Shown here: positions 16,336-24,475 of the stretch, piece after piece | Layout of the letters: each line of letters starts with the position of its first letter | Numbering within the stretch: position 1 is the first letter of the stretch | Source: Tichowtungia sp964398915 | GTDB taxonomy: Bacteria; Verrucomicrobiota; Kiritimatiellia; Kiritimatiellales; Tichowtungiaceae | Direction: 5' to 3' | DNA length: 45,441 bases | Assembly: GCA_964398915.1 (NCBI GenBank) | Contig: CAYNOR010000016.1 | Location: 1-45,441 of the forward strand | Program-made: the position numbers and the translations under genes | Notes under the pieces: model-generated | The model's database searches: none | What the model was told of the DNA's origin: nothing | Seen by the model: the letters and a program-made list of their open reading frames with translations, nothing else

Positions 16336-17190
16336 TTATTGGCCGGACGGAAGTCGTCCCGACCGTTTTTCCAGTTTTTTCTCTTCGCTTTTCACCCGGC
16401 GTTCAAGCTTTTTGATATCCTCTTCCGGCGGAAGATTTTCGGGGCGGATTCCCCGCTGTCCCAGCATATCCCGTACACTCACGTTATTTTGAACATGTTC
16501 ACGGGTAATGGCGGACTCCCCTTGCAGATTATCCTGAGCCACATTGTGATTGGTCATTTCTGTCGCCAGATTTTTAGCTGCAATCGTCAACGTCGGCAGA
16601 AAGTCTGCCAGCGGACGGTATTGGGTAATGCCAAACTTGTTCTTCATTTCCAGCGTTGTATTTCCGCCGAACAACGCTTCATCGCCTTTGGAGCGGATAC
16701 GCCCGAACCCGTCATCATCCACGCCGCGTTCATAAATGTTCTGCGAAAGTGTCTTTTCCGACTCGCGCAACCGTTCGCGGGCATCCAGCCTGGCCTGCAA
16801 CCGCATTTGGTCCTCAATCAGTTCCTGCCGGCGGGTTTGAACGGCAAAATAGCTCTGAGCAAAGGCAATCGGCTCTTTGCGGGGATCGCCGTTCTGGGCA
16901 ATCAAATAGCAGGCGTAACGGGTCAGCATAAAATCATCTACCGGTCGTTCCGAACCGCTTCCCAGAGCGACCATTTTCGTGACGCCACGAAAATGGTAGT
17001 CGGGATTGCAACCCGTTGTATTGCAAGAATCTACCGCCCGGCTTATCGCTGTGAAAAAATTCTCCCAGCGGGCATATCCGAGGGATTCCTGCAAATCGCG
17101 GGCGAACCAGAACTCGACATCTTCCCCCGGGACGGTCTGTGCCAGACTGTCGAACCGGCTTTGCATCGCTTTAACCATTTCACTCTTCAC
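16336..17190 (-). CDS. dinD: DNA damage-inducible protein D
   Basis: A 284-residue DinD-family protein. E. coli DinD is SOS-induced and inhibits RecA filament activity. Typical features are the antirepressor-like N-terminal motif FWFARDLQESLGYARWENF, then KMVALGSGSERPVDDFMLTRYACYLIAQNGD, and the C-terminal GESAITREHVQNNVSVRDML with GIRPENLPPEEDIKKLERR. The length is normal. DinD genes are often found as passengers beside R-M loci, as here. No LexA box that I can recognise precedes it. The upstream 213 bases consist of repeats and the tail remnant at 17404-17517. Confidence 0.9.
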   Translation of the reverse strand: MKSEMVKAMQSRFDSLAQTVPGEDVEFWFARDLQESLGYARWENFFTAISRAVDSCNTTGCNPDYHFRGVTKMVALGSGSERPVDDFMLTRYACYLIAQNGDPRKEPIAFAQSYFAVQTRRQELIEDQMRLQARLDARERLRESEKTLSQNIYERGVDDDGFGRIRSKGDEALFGGNTTLEMKNKFGITQYRPLADFLPTLTIAAKNLATEMTNHNVAQDNLQGESAITREHVQNNVSVRDMLGQRGIRPENLPPEEDIKKLERRVKSEEKKLEKRSGRLPSGQ

Positions 17191-17237
17191 CGGGCTCTCC
17201 TTTATTCCGCCTGTTTTTCCCTCAACCCTTTTAATCC

Positions 17238-17325
17238 CCGCGCCCGCCGGGCGCGGCTACAGAAAATCTCTCTTACTGTGGGTGCGGACGGGCTCCGGTG
17301 AGCTTTGCCGAACCGTGGCCGCGCC
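17238..17325. repeat. GC-rich dispersed repeat, copy B
   Basis: Second copy of the element at 16074-16135. It opens with a perfect hairpin, CCGCGCCC-GCC-GGGCGCGG (17238-17256). Relative to copy A it carries about 24 extra bases before the final TGGCCGCGCC block. Confidence 0.7.
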
Positions 17326-17341
17326 TGCTCCATTCCCAGAA

Positions 17342-17415
17342 GGTGGAACGCGACCGCCGGGCGCGTTTTGCTTGTCCGCCGCAGGAGGAAGCGTGCCCGT
17401 CGGTCACGCTCCACC
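17342..17415. repeat. Long imperfect inverted repeat
   Basis: GGTGGAACGCGACCG (17342-17356) faces CGGTCACGCTCCACC (17401-17415), 13 of 15 bases paired, with smaller internal hairpins. The outer motif (GTGGAACG ... CGCTCCAC) resembles the elements at 18944-18994 and 4607-4629. It overlaps the end of the tail remnant. Confidence 0.6.
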
Positions 17416-17517
17416 CAATCCCTCCACAATCTTCACTTCTTCATCCGTCAGGCCGTAGAGTTTATAAACCAGCCGGTCGATTTCGGCTTCTATGCTTCCA
17501 CACGCGACAGGTTTCAT
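17404..17517 (-). pseudogene. Remnant of an R-M enzyme C-terminal tail
   Basis: A 37-codon frame starting MKPVACGSIEAEIDRLV and continuing YKLYGLTDEEVKIVEG. Residues 10-32 match the last part of the R-M enzyme encoded at 19528-23277 (ETEIDQLVYKLYGLTDEEVKIVE) with two differences. The 68 aligned bases differ at 8 positions, 6 of them synonymous, so the two tails diverged while coding for protein. No methylase or nuclease part remains. The ATG at 17517 is fortuitous or newly used. I read it as what is left of a related R-M gene rather than a functional peptide. Confidence 0.75.
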
Positions 17518-17526
17518 CACAAAACC

Positions 17527-18198
17527 TCATTGCAGATATGCTTCGATCCCTTTGGTCTTACAGCACTCCAGGTAGGTATTAATGGATTTCCGGAATTCAT
17601 CCTGCAATCTCGTCGGATCTTCCGCCTGAAACGTTACCACACCGGAACAACCGATCACCTCGCCGTGATAAATCCCAGCCTTTTCATCATGCTCAACATG
17701 CCCGGTAAATCCTTCATGATAACCGACGAACAGAGCCCGCGCTTTTTCCGGAGCCAGCAGCGAAATTCCGGAATCTTTGCACCAGAGATAGACATTCAGT
17801 GCCCAGATCAGCCCAGAGCTATCGATCTGTTTCCAAACCACATCGCGCCCGGCTGCCTCATAAAAGGCATAATCCACTTTTTGGCGGGTTTCATTGTCGA
17901 ACGGATAGGAAACGGATTTAAAAACCGGAAGAAGTTCCGGCAGATAATTTTCCAGAAACTCTTCCATTACCACCGGAGACGGATTTTTGCTTCGATAGAG
18001 GTGGCCGTTATCACGAATAAATACCGCCTGACAGAGATCTATATTTTTCTTCTCCAGACAGGGCGTATCGTCCGCATGGCCGACATACACGCAATGCCCG
18101 GTACTGCGATCCAGCAAACCGATGGTGTCATGACGATACCCCTCCGAACCCATCGTCCCCGCAAGCGCGGCGATCTCGTAAAAATTAAATTTTTTCAT
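17527..18198 (-). CDS. Unknown domain fused to a HicB-like antitoxin domain
   Basis: A 223-residue protein. The C-terminal part (about 158-218; GYHEGFTGHVEHD, GIYHGEVIGCSGVVTF, FRKSINTYLECC) matches the partial RNase-H-like HicB antitoxin fold. Residues 1-157 are an unrecognised globular domain with YVGHADDTPCLEKKNIDLC and a helical DETRQKVDYAFYEAAG-like region. Normal HicB is only 70-140 residues and partners a HicA toxin; no HicA is encoded nearby. It overlaps the upstream gene by 14 bases, so the two are probably co-translated. A role in R-M control or TA-like immunity is inference. Confidence 0.6.
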   Translation of the reverse strand: MKKFNFYEIAALAGTMGSEGYRHDTIGLLDRSTGHCVYVGHADDTPCLEKKNIDLCQAVFIRDNGHLYRSKNPSPVVMEEFLENYLPELLPVFKSVSYPFDNETRQKVDYAFYEAAGRDVVWKQIDSSGLIWALNVYLWCKDSGISLLAPEKARALFVGYHEGFTGHVEHDEKAGIYHGEVIGCSGVVTFQAEDPTRLQDEFRKSINTYLECCKTKGIEAYLQ

Positions 18199-18922
18199 TT
18201 TTATTTTCTCTGTCAGAACTGCATAACAGCCGCCATGCTGCGTGACGAACTACGTGTTTAACGGCTAGATCAGGGGACTGAATTTCCAACCTCGTGCAGA
18301 GCATCTGGATATCTTCTTCCTCCAGATCGACCGTCACCCGTCGATGCGGTTTCGCATAGAGGGTGGATAAATCCGCCTTGTCCGCAAGCGCGTCACGGAT
18401 GGCCTTTAGAACAAAAACCGGCAATCGAAACCGGCAGATTCCGTTCGACCGGACTTCAAAGTCACAGCTTTGAAGCTCAAGCCAGAGGTGGTCTAACCCG
18501 CCGCCAAAGCTGTCTTCCCGGCCCGCTTCGTGCTTCTGCCGGTCTTTGTACAGCCGGAATCCATTGCTACGGAACTCCTCCCACGCATCCAGAATCATGA
18601 TGGCATGCTCTTCATCAATCAGCGGGGCATTGCGCCTCTGTAAATCCTCATCGCGGCGGAGTTCCCAATTTCTTTGTTTAGCTACTTCCTTTTCGGACGG
18701 CGGCGGGTCTTTATACGGATTGAGTTCCACGCGCACCTCGCCTTCCTCCACAAAATAATCGTGCCAGGCCGAGCAGTCCGCACAGGAAGAATAAAAAGAC
18801 CGGACAGACTTCACATCCAGAATTTTCTCTTCCCGCGTCCCCTCACGGGTCTGAAACCATGTCAGCGGCTTGCCGCACGCATGGCAGTTATCCTTGTAAT
18901 CCACATGATCAAACGTTCCCAT
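18185..18922 (-). CDS. Zinc-ribbon protein of unknown function
   Basis: A 245-residue soluble protein. Two CxxC knuckles (C13-x2-C16 and C47-x2-C50; CHACGKPL and CADCSAWH) suggest a zinc ribbon at the N-terminus. The middle is charged (about 70-110). The C-terminal segment RRVTVDLEEEDIQMLCTRL may be a small helical domain. I do not recognise a family. It lies between the membrane protein gene and the HicB fusion, and its 3' end overlaps the latter by 14 bases. Confidence 0.6.
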   Translation of the reverse strand: MGTFDHVDYKDNCHACGKPLTWFQTREGTREEKILDVKSVRSFYSSCADCSAWHDYFVEEGEVRVELNPYKDPPPSEKEVAKQRNWELRRDEDLQRRNAPLIDEEHAIMILDAWEEFRSNGFRLYKDRQKHEAGREDSFGGGLDHLWLELQSCDFEVRSNGICRFRLPVFVLKAIRDALADKADLSTLYAKPHRRVTVDLEEEDIQMLCTRLEIQSPDLAVKHVVRHAAWRLLCSSDRENKNEKI

Positions 18923-18943
18923 TCAACACCTCACTTTTCTGCT

Positions 18944-18994
18944 CAACGTAGAGCGTGCGTCCCGCTTGCTTTAACGACCGGGACGGTCGTTCTA
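18944..18994 (-). repeat. Palindromic element, uninterrupted copy
   Basis: On the minus strand: GTAGAACGACCGTCCCGGTC, then GTTAAAGCAAGCGGG and ACGCACGCTCTACG. The outer ends pair imperfectly and AACGACCG-TCC-CGGTCGTT is a perfect inner hairpin. It contains the stop codon of the membrane protein gene. The interrupted copy is at 16191-16276. Confidence 0.75.
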
Positions 18995-19531
18995 CTTTTT
19001 CTTGACCTCAAACTTTTCGCCATAGATGGATTCGCCCTCGACTTCCAAATCAAAGTTGCGGTCAATTATTTCTTCGATATTGTCCACTAAGCTCTGAATG
19101 CACATCGCCTCGGCGGTAAACTTGATGCTGAGAACAATAAAATCTTCTCCCGCCCGCAGAGCCCGTCCTGACTTCAATGTCCCAACACGAATATCATCAG
19201 ATTTCAGCTTTAACTCACCCAGAAGCGGCCTAATCGTTCCGGGATTTATATCTGCAAGCACCCGACCCGCCTGCGTGATTTGGAACTTCCGGATCAACGC
19301 CGGGCCTAAGCCGTTGTTTGACAGCTTGAAGATCAACCATCCTTCGCCGTTCTCGTTGCTTCCTGTGTCGAAGTGAGAATCAACATGAGGTTTAACGGAA
19401 AGCCGGTTGTGTCGCCGTGTTGCAACATATTGATAGACCGCCAATCCCAGAGCACTCAAGGCGGCTATCTCAGTCCAGTTGTCGCCAAGAAACCGCCACA
19501 CGGTAACAACCCATTGGGAAATCATGTTCAT
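18992..19531 (-). CDS. Single-pass membrane protein, R-M associated
   Basis: A 179-residue protein with one N-terminal transmembrane helix (about residues 18-36, TEIAALSALGLAVYQYVAT). A soluble part follows with a beta-sandwich-like look (GWLIFKLSNNGLGPALIRKF). Its ATG overlaps the TGA of the R-M gene (ATGA), so it is almost certainly co-translated with it. I recognise no named family. The last codons (KKK-stop) run into the palindromic element. Confidence 0.65.
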   Translation of the reverse strand: MNMISQWVVTVWRFLGDNWTEIAALSALGLAVYQYVATRRHNRLSVKPHVDSHFDTGSNENGEGWLIFKLSNNGLGPALIRKFQITQAGRVLADINPGTIRPLLGELKLKSDDIRVGTLKSGRALRAGEDFIVLSIKFTAEAMCIQSLVDNIEEIIDRNFDLEVEGESIYGEKFEVKKK

Positions 19532-22500
19532 GACTTATCTCCAGCAGTTTCCACAATCTTTACTTCCTCGTCCGTCAAGCCGTAGAGTTTATAGACGAGC
19601 TGGTCGATTTCGGTTTCGAGGGCGGAGACGTCGGCGTCCGGGGTCTCCTTTTTCAGCGCCAGGATTTTTTCGACCCGCTTTTCGATTTCGGTTTGCTGCG
19701 CGAGCGTCGCCGCCGGAATCGGGATTTGGGAAACATACATCGGCTTGAATTCGTAAAACCCGCCTTGCTTGGTTGCCGCTATTTGGCGGATGAACCACCA
19801 GCCGACGGACGAATTTAAAATGCCCAACAAAAATTTTGCCTTATCTGAAACGCAGATGCTGGTCTTGTCGTTGCTGAAATGTCCGGAACTATCAAAAGCA
19901 TAATGAACCGTGTTTGTTATGGCAGGAACAACGATTTTAGGCCGCTTGAACTCTTCCCAATAAGCAACGTTGTCTTGTATTTCATACCACTCGTAACTTC
20001 CCGGCTTTCTACCTCCGGAAACACCCGGCATGAGCTGATTCTTATACGCGCTCAGATGCTTTTTGACGGCAGGGTATGAATTTATGTCGATGCCGCGCCG
20101 GGTAAAAATGAGCCACAAATCCTGCGGTTGCGCACACCAGCGTTTCACATCCCGGCCACGAAGGAACGGTTTTATGATTTCATCGCTTTTCGGGTCTTCG
20201 GCAATCAGCCGGTCGCGGGTTTCGCGGTCGATCACAAACGCTTCGTTAAAGCCGGTCTTAATGCCGTAGTAGAATTTTCCTTCCACATATTCGCCAAGTG
20301 GCTTACCGGCGGCGCGAAGCTTTGCCATCAGCTCCTGTGATTTTGAGTTGCTGAGAGTCCAGCCCTTTTCCTGCAAGGCTTCACAGAGAACTTCCATCTG
20401 CGCTTCTTCGACATAGGCCGGAAGCCCGGCGGGATAGCTGAGCGTCGCGATGTTGGCGGCTTTGAATGCCGGTTGCGGCGCGGATTTGTCGATCGAAAGG
20501 ATGCAGGGATAGGTGGTGGCTTCTTCAAACACCGGCAGGTCGCCGAAATCCAGAACGGAGTTGATCCGGTTTTCTTTGATGAAGTTGCGGAGCGGCTGGC
20601 CGTAGGTTGCCCGCATCCATTTGTTGGGCGTGATGAAACTGAAGGTTCCGCCGAACCGGAGATTCCGCAGGCCCAGCTCAACGAAATAGACGTAAAGGTC
20701 TGCCATGCCGGTGAATGTCCGGTAACTTTGCTTAAGGTACGGTTTGATTTCGGAAAATTCCTCCTGCCGGATATACGGCGGATTTCCAATCACCGCGTCG
20801 AAGCCGATGAACTGGCCGTCGTTATCGAGCACTTCCGGAAACTCAAAGCGCCACTCGAAGGCGTTTTCATAAATCTTATTGCTCTTGATGGCCTCAATTT
20901 CCGCTTCCAGCTTTTCAATAGCCGCCGTGTGTTCTTTGACCTTTTTATTCCAGGCGGCTTTCTCCGTCTTGCCCAGCTCGAACAGTTGAGTCTGTTGCGT
21001 CAGTTCAAACAGCTTGCCGCGTTCTTTGCGCAGTTTAACCATGCGCGGGTCGTTGGAATAGATTTCCGCCTCAAAGTTGCCTTTGATGTCGCCGATCAGT
21101 TTCTCCATCGCCCGCTTCTGCTCTTTGGATTCGGCGTTGCGGTAACTCATGACGGCCAGCTTGTAGCTGCTGATGTTCCACTTGCTGTTTTTGAGTGCCT
21201 TTTTGAGATCGGAGTCGAGCGCGAAGCGGCTGATGAGCGAGTTGCCGCATTTGATGTTGATGTCGATGTTCGGCAGGGTTTCCAGCTCGTCTTCGCCTTT
21301 GTAATAGGCGTTTTTGAGCAGTTCAATCCAGAGGCGCAGGCGGCAGATTTTTACCGAGTTCGGGTTGATGTCCACGCCGAACAGGCAGTTCTCAATGATC
21401 GTCTGCTTTTCGTGGAAGAGCATTTCCTGAACGCGCTGGGATTCCGGCAACTTGGGTTTGTACTCGAAGAATTCGCCGTCTTCGTCGGTGACGAACAGCT
21501 CATCGTTGACCACTTCCACATGGTAGTGTTTCAGCCGCTTGCCGTCGCGGTCGCACAAAACGCCCAGCTCGCTCTTGAGCGCAATCAGCTCATTCAGCGC
21601 GGAAACCAGAAAGTGGCCGGAGCCGACCGCCGGGTCGCAGATTTTGAGCGAGTTGATAACCCGATTGGCTTCGGTCTTATCGTCAAGCCGGTCGGCGAGC
21701 TGTTCAACCGTTTCGCACTTCCAGCCTTTTGCCTGATTAAACTTCTGAATGACCGCGCGGCGGATGGTTTCGCGGCACATGTACATGGTGATAAAGCCGG
21801 GAGTGAAGAACGAGCCGTCTTTGTAGCCGTTGATTTTCTCGAAAATCAGGCCGAGCACCGAGGCGTTGATGAGCGTTTTGTTGTCTTCCTGGATTTCCTC
21901 CGCCCCGTCGGCAGTGAAGTCGTAAGCGTCCAGAAAGGCAAAGAAGTATTCCAGTGCGTCCAGTTCGCCGGTGCGCTTCCTGCCGTTCTTGTCTTTCAGC
22001 ACCGTCGCCGGATGTACCGGCAGCGTCCGGTCTTTGATCTGGCTGATAAACAGTCCGGCGTGTTCGATGGCCGACGGCTCAAACAGCGAGCTGTTGAGAT
22101 ACGGCACTTTGCCGAACCGTTTTTTCATTTCAGCGCTGCGTTCGCCGGGCGTGCGGGCCAGCACTTCAAAGAACAGTCCGTTCAGGTCGTCATAACTGCC
22201 GACCTTTTCCAGATTCAGGAACGCATAGTTCCGGTCGCCTTTGTGGTAGGAAATCAGCTGGGCTTCGAGCAGTTTCAGGAACAGTACGCGGTTGGTCCAG
22301 GTGATCGCCAGCTCCAGCGCGACGTTAAACGGACGTTCTTTTGCGTCCGCGCCGAACTGCGATGGCTTCTCCATCCGCGAAATCTTGTCGAGGCTGTCGA
22401 GCTGGCCGATGGCGTTTTCGAGTAGCGAACCGACGTTGCGTTCGCCTTCCGGCTTGCGCTCGATCAGCTTTTTGCCGCCTTCTTTGCGTTCCGTCAGCCC

Positions 22501-23277
22501 GATGATGTGTAGCAGTTCGGTGTAAAACTGCTTGTCCAGCGTGTTGCTGTCGTTGGTGAACGGCAGTTTCAGCAGGTGTTCCGGCGAAAGTACCTTGAAC
22601 AGCGGAATCAGTTTTGCGTCGTTCACTTTATCCGCGTCGCGCAGTTCCTTGTCATAATCCCGCAGGTTGACGTAGGTAAACTGGATGCCGCTCAGTGCCG
22701 CGTTGATGTAATGCGGGGCGACCTTTTTATAGAAAAACTCTGTGTTGGTTCCGGCCAGCCGTCCGTCATCGAATCCACGGAAAACCCGCACCAGTTCCTT
22801 GTCTTTGGCGAAGCACTGCTCGAAAACCTGCGCATCGAAAATGAACCACTCATAAACGTTCGTGGCGATCAGATAGCGCAGTTCCAGATTGTTGTTCGTG
22901 ATCCGTTCCCGCAGGTAATAAAGCAAAAGCTCCTGCATGGCTTTCACATTGATGCGGTCGAGACGCAGCATCTCATTCTGGTTAGAAGGGTTTTTGGCCT
23001 CAATAATTACGCCAACCGGCGATTTGGCGCTATCACCGTTATGAATCACTAAGTCGTTGCGCCCCTTGGTGTTGATGAAATAACGAGGATCATAGCCGGT
23101 CTTGCGGAGGAAATCGGTCAGCAGGTTCTTGTGAAACTCCTCGGATTCCGCCGGGTTGACGTGATCCAAAAGGGTGCTGAGCCCCGCCTTAAACCGTTCC
23201 ATGTCCGGACGGCTGGGCTTCACTTTCAAAAACGCCTTGTTCAGCGCATCCCTTGGCCTGAGCGGTTTGTATTCCAT
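19528..23277 (-). CDS. Type IIG-like restriction-modification enzyme (Eco57I/TaqI-class methylase with nuclease)
   Basis: A 1249-residue single-chain R-M enzyme predicted to methylate adenine and cleave DNA. An N-terminal PD-(D/E)xK-like nuclease is visible as D75 (RNDLVIHN) and E93-A-K95 (VGVIIEAKNPSN). A helical connector follows. The gamma-class N6-adenine methyltransferase has motif I CDPAVGSGHFL (about 547-557) and motif IV GNPPYIRQEEF (831-841). The C-terminal part is a target-recognition domain ending in ETEIDQLVYKLYGLTDEEVKIVE. The start at 23277 matches the conserved N-terminus PLRPRDALNKAFLKVKPSRP. It heads the minus-strand island. BREX PglX is an alternative class, but no other BREX genes are present. 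Confidence 0.9.
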   Translation of the reverse strand: MEYKPLRPRDALNKAFLKVKPSRPDMERFKAGLSTLLDHVNPAESEEFHKNLLTDFLRKTGYDPRYFINTKGRNDLVIHNGDSAKSPVGVIIEAKNPSNQNEMLRLDRINVKAMQELLLYYLRERITNNNLELRYLIATNVYEWFIFDAQVFEQCFAKDKELVRVFRGFDDGRLAGTNTEFFYKKVAPHYINAALSGIQFTYVNLRDYDKELRDADKVNDAKLIPLFKVLSPEHLLKLPFTNDSNTLDKQFYTELLHIIGLTERKEGGKKLIERKPEGERNVGSLLENAIGQLDSLDKISRMEKPSQFGADAKERPFNVALELAITWTNRVLFLKLLEAQLISYHKGDRNYAFLNLEKVGSYDDLNGLFFEVLARTPGERSAEMKKRFGKVPYLNSSLFEPSAIEHAGLFISQIKDRTLPVHPATVLKDKNGRKRTGELDALEYFFAFLDAYDFTADGAEEIQEDNKTLINASVLGLIFEKINGYKDGSFFTPGFITMYMCRETIRRAVIQKFNQAKGWKCETVEQLADRLDDKTEANRVINSLKICDPAVGSGHFLVSALNELIALKSELGVLCDRDGKRLKHYHVEVVNDELFVTDEDGEFFEYKPKLPESQRVQEMLFHEKQTIIENCLFGVDINPNSVKICRLRLWIELLKNAYYKGEDELETLPNIDINIKCGNSLISRFALDSDLKKALKNSKWNISSYKLAVMSYRNAESKEQKRAMEKLIGDIKGNFEAEIYSNDPRMVKLRKERGKLFELTQQTQLFELGKTEKAAWNKKVKEHTAAIEKLEAEIEAIKSNKIYENAFEWRFEFPEVLDNDGQFIGFDAVIGNPPYIRQEEFSEIKPYLKQSYRTFTGMADLYVYFVELGLRNLRFGGTFSFITPNKWMRATYGQPLRNFIKENRINSVLDFGDLPVFEEATTYPCILSIDKSAPQPAFKAANIATLSYPAGLPAYVEEAQMEVLCEALQEKGWTLSNSKSQELMAKLRAAGKPLGEYVEGKFYYGIKTGFNEAFVIDRETRDRLIAEDPKSDEIIKPFLRGRDVKRWCAQPQDLWLIFTRRGIDINSYPAVKKHLSAYKNQLMPGVSGGRKPGSYEWYEIQDNVAYWEEFKRPKIVVPAITNTVHYAFDSSGHFSNDKTSICVSDKAKFLLGILNSSVGWWFIRQIAATKQGGFYEFKPMYVSQIPIPAATLAQQTEIEKRVEKILALKKETPDADVSALETEIDQLVYKLYGLTDEEVKIVETAGDKS

Positions 23278-23284
23278 AGAGTTT

Positions 23285-23361
23285 TTCCAAAGACTGGAAT
23301 GTTTCTACCGGATTTTCCCAGACCTTGGAAGCGCGGCGGCGGTTTTTTCCAAGCATTGGAA
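23285..23361. promoter_or_regulatory. Three TTCC-GGAA palindromes before the R-M gene
   Basis: TTCCAAAGACTGGAA (23285-23299), TTCCCAGACCTTGGAA (23315-23330) and the perfect TTCCAAGCATTGGAA (23347-23361). Centres are about 31 bases apart, close to three helical turns. The nearest copy ends 8 bases before the R-M start codon, so a bound protein would block the ribosome site or promoter. Operator function is inference. Confidence 0.55.
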
Positions 23362-23418
23362 GCCGTTACGCGGCTTGACTGAAACGGCTTCTCATAGATA
23401 ATGCACCGATTATTCAGA

Positions 23419-23520
23419 CGCCCTAATAAGGGCGTGGAGTGATGGAGTAAAGGAGTGGTGGATTGATGAGTTTGATGTCCAATCATCCAGTGCTCCGGTA
23501 TTCCTGTAATCCAAGGGTTT
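23419..23520. repeat. Small hairpin plus GGAG/TGG repeat element
   Basis: CGCCCT-AATA-AGGGCG (23419-23434) is a 6-bp stem. It is followed by GGAGTGATGGAGTAAAGG-like text and an inverted relative (CAATCATCCAGTGCTCC) up to the ABC gene. Same style as 8243-8330. It occupies the divergent promoter region between the R-M gene and the ABC cluster. Confidence 0.5.
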
Positions 23521-23524
23521 TTTG

Positions 23525-24475
23525 ATGATTAAAGTTTCCAATCTGACTAAACAGTTTTCGGGCCATACGGCGGTGGACGATGTTTCGTTCGAGGTCGGAC
23601 GCGGCGAAATTGTCGGCTTTCTAGGTCCTAACGGTGCGGGAAAAACCACAACGATGCGGATGCTGACCGGTTTTTTGCATCCGACACGCGGTGCGGTTGA
23701 AATTGCGGGCTGTGATGTGTTTGAAGATCCGATTGAGGCGCGCCGCCATATCGGATATATGCCGGAAAGCTGTCCGCTCTATCACGACATGCGCGTCGAT
23801 GAATATCTGAAGTTCCGGGCTCAGATTAAGGGCGTGGCACGCCGGTCAATTCGTGAGCGCCGTGATACGGTAAAAGAACAGTGCGGGCTGACCGAGGTCG
23901 GCCGGCGGATAATCGGTCAGCTTTCAAAAGGTTACCGTCAGCGCGTCGGTCTCGCCGACAGTCTGCTACATGATCCTGATTTGCTGATTCTCGATGAGCC
24001 TACGGCGGGGCTCGATCCCGGACAGATTCGTGAGGTGCGCGAGCTGATCCGTAAATTAGCCGAACGGCATACCTTGCTGCTCTCGACGCATATTCTGCCG
24101 GAAGTCGAAATGACGTGTCGCCGGATTTTAATTATTAACAAAGGCAAAATCGTGGCGTCGGACTCGCCGGAGAGTTTGCAAAAAAGGCTGGAAGGCGATG
24201 TGCTGATCAGTGCCGAAATTGCAGGTGATCCGTCCGTGATTGAAGCGACATTGAAGAATCTTGGCGGGGTGGATGTGGTTGCCCATGATCCGTTGGATGA
24301 GGGCTGGAACCGCTACCGGATTGATTCGTCTGCGCCGGATATCCGCACGCAGGTTTTTGAATGTGCGGCATCCAGAGGGTGGCGGCTTCGCGAGTTGCAT
24401 TTAGAAAGCCGGTCGCTTGAAGATGTTTTTGTGGCCATTATTCGTGAGGATGCTGCGACGGAGGCTAAACGATGA
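23525..24475 (+). CDS. ABC transporter ATPase (GldA-like, ABC-2 type)
   Basis: A 316-residue ATP-binding subunit. It has Walker A GPNGAGKTT (about 34-42), signature LSKGYRQRVGLAD, Walker B LLILDEPTAGLDP and H-loop LSTHIL. A C-terminal extension of about 90 residues has the DUF4162-like look of CcmA/GldA-type ATPases. The ATG at 23525 is preceded by AAGGG; a TTG directly before it is also in frame. It overlaps the permease gene by four bases (ATGA). Gene order ATPase-permease-GldG-DUF4340 recurs in many non-gliding bacteria. The substrate is unknown. Confidence 0.92.
   Translation: MIKVSNLTKQFSGHTAVDDVSFEVGRGEIVGFLGPNGAGKTTTMRMLTGFLHPTRGAVEIAGCDVFEDPIEARRHIGYMPESCPLYHDMRVDEYLKFRAQIKGVARRSIRERRDTVKEQCGLTEVGRRIIGQLSKGYRQRVGLADSLLHDPDLLILDEPTAGLDPGQIREVRELIRKLAERHTLLLSTHILPEVEMTCRRILIINKGKIVASDSPESLQKRLEGDVLISAEIAGDPSVIEATLKNLGGVDVVAHDPLDEGWNRYRIDSSAPDIRTQVFECAASRGWRLRELHLESRSLEDVFVAIIREDAATEAKR

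Noticed and set aside
17305..18261. Plus-strand open frame of 318 codons
   Set aside because: It runs antisense through repeats, the R-M tail remnant and the HicB-fusion gene and has no recognisable motifs.
20473..22425. Long plus-strand open frame (650 codons) opposite the R-M gene
   Set aside because: It is antisense to a gene with clear nuclease and methylase motifs; its translation has no domain pattern and reflects codon composition of the other strand.
15351..23277. Island considered as a type I R-M or BREX system
   Set aside because: No HsdS, HsdR, BrxA/B/C or PglZ is present; the methylase and nuclease are on one chain.
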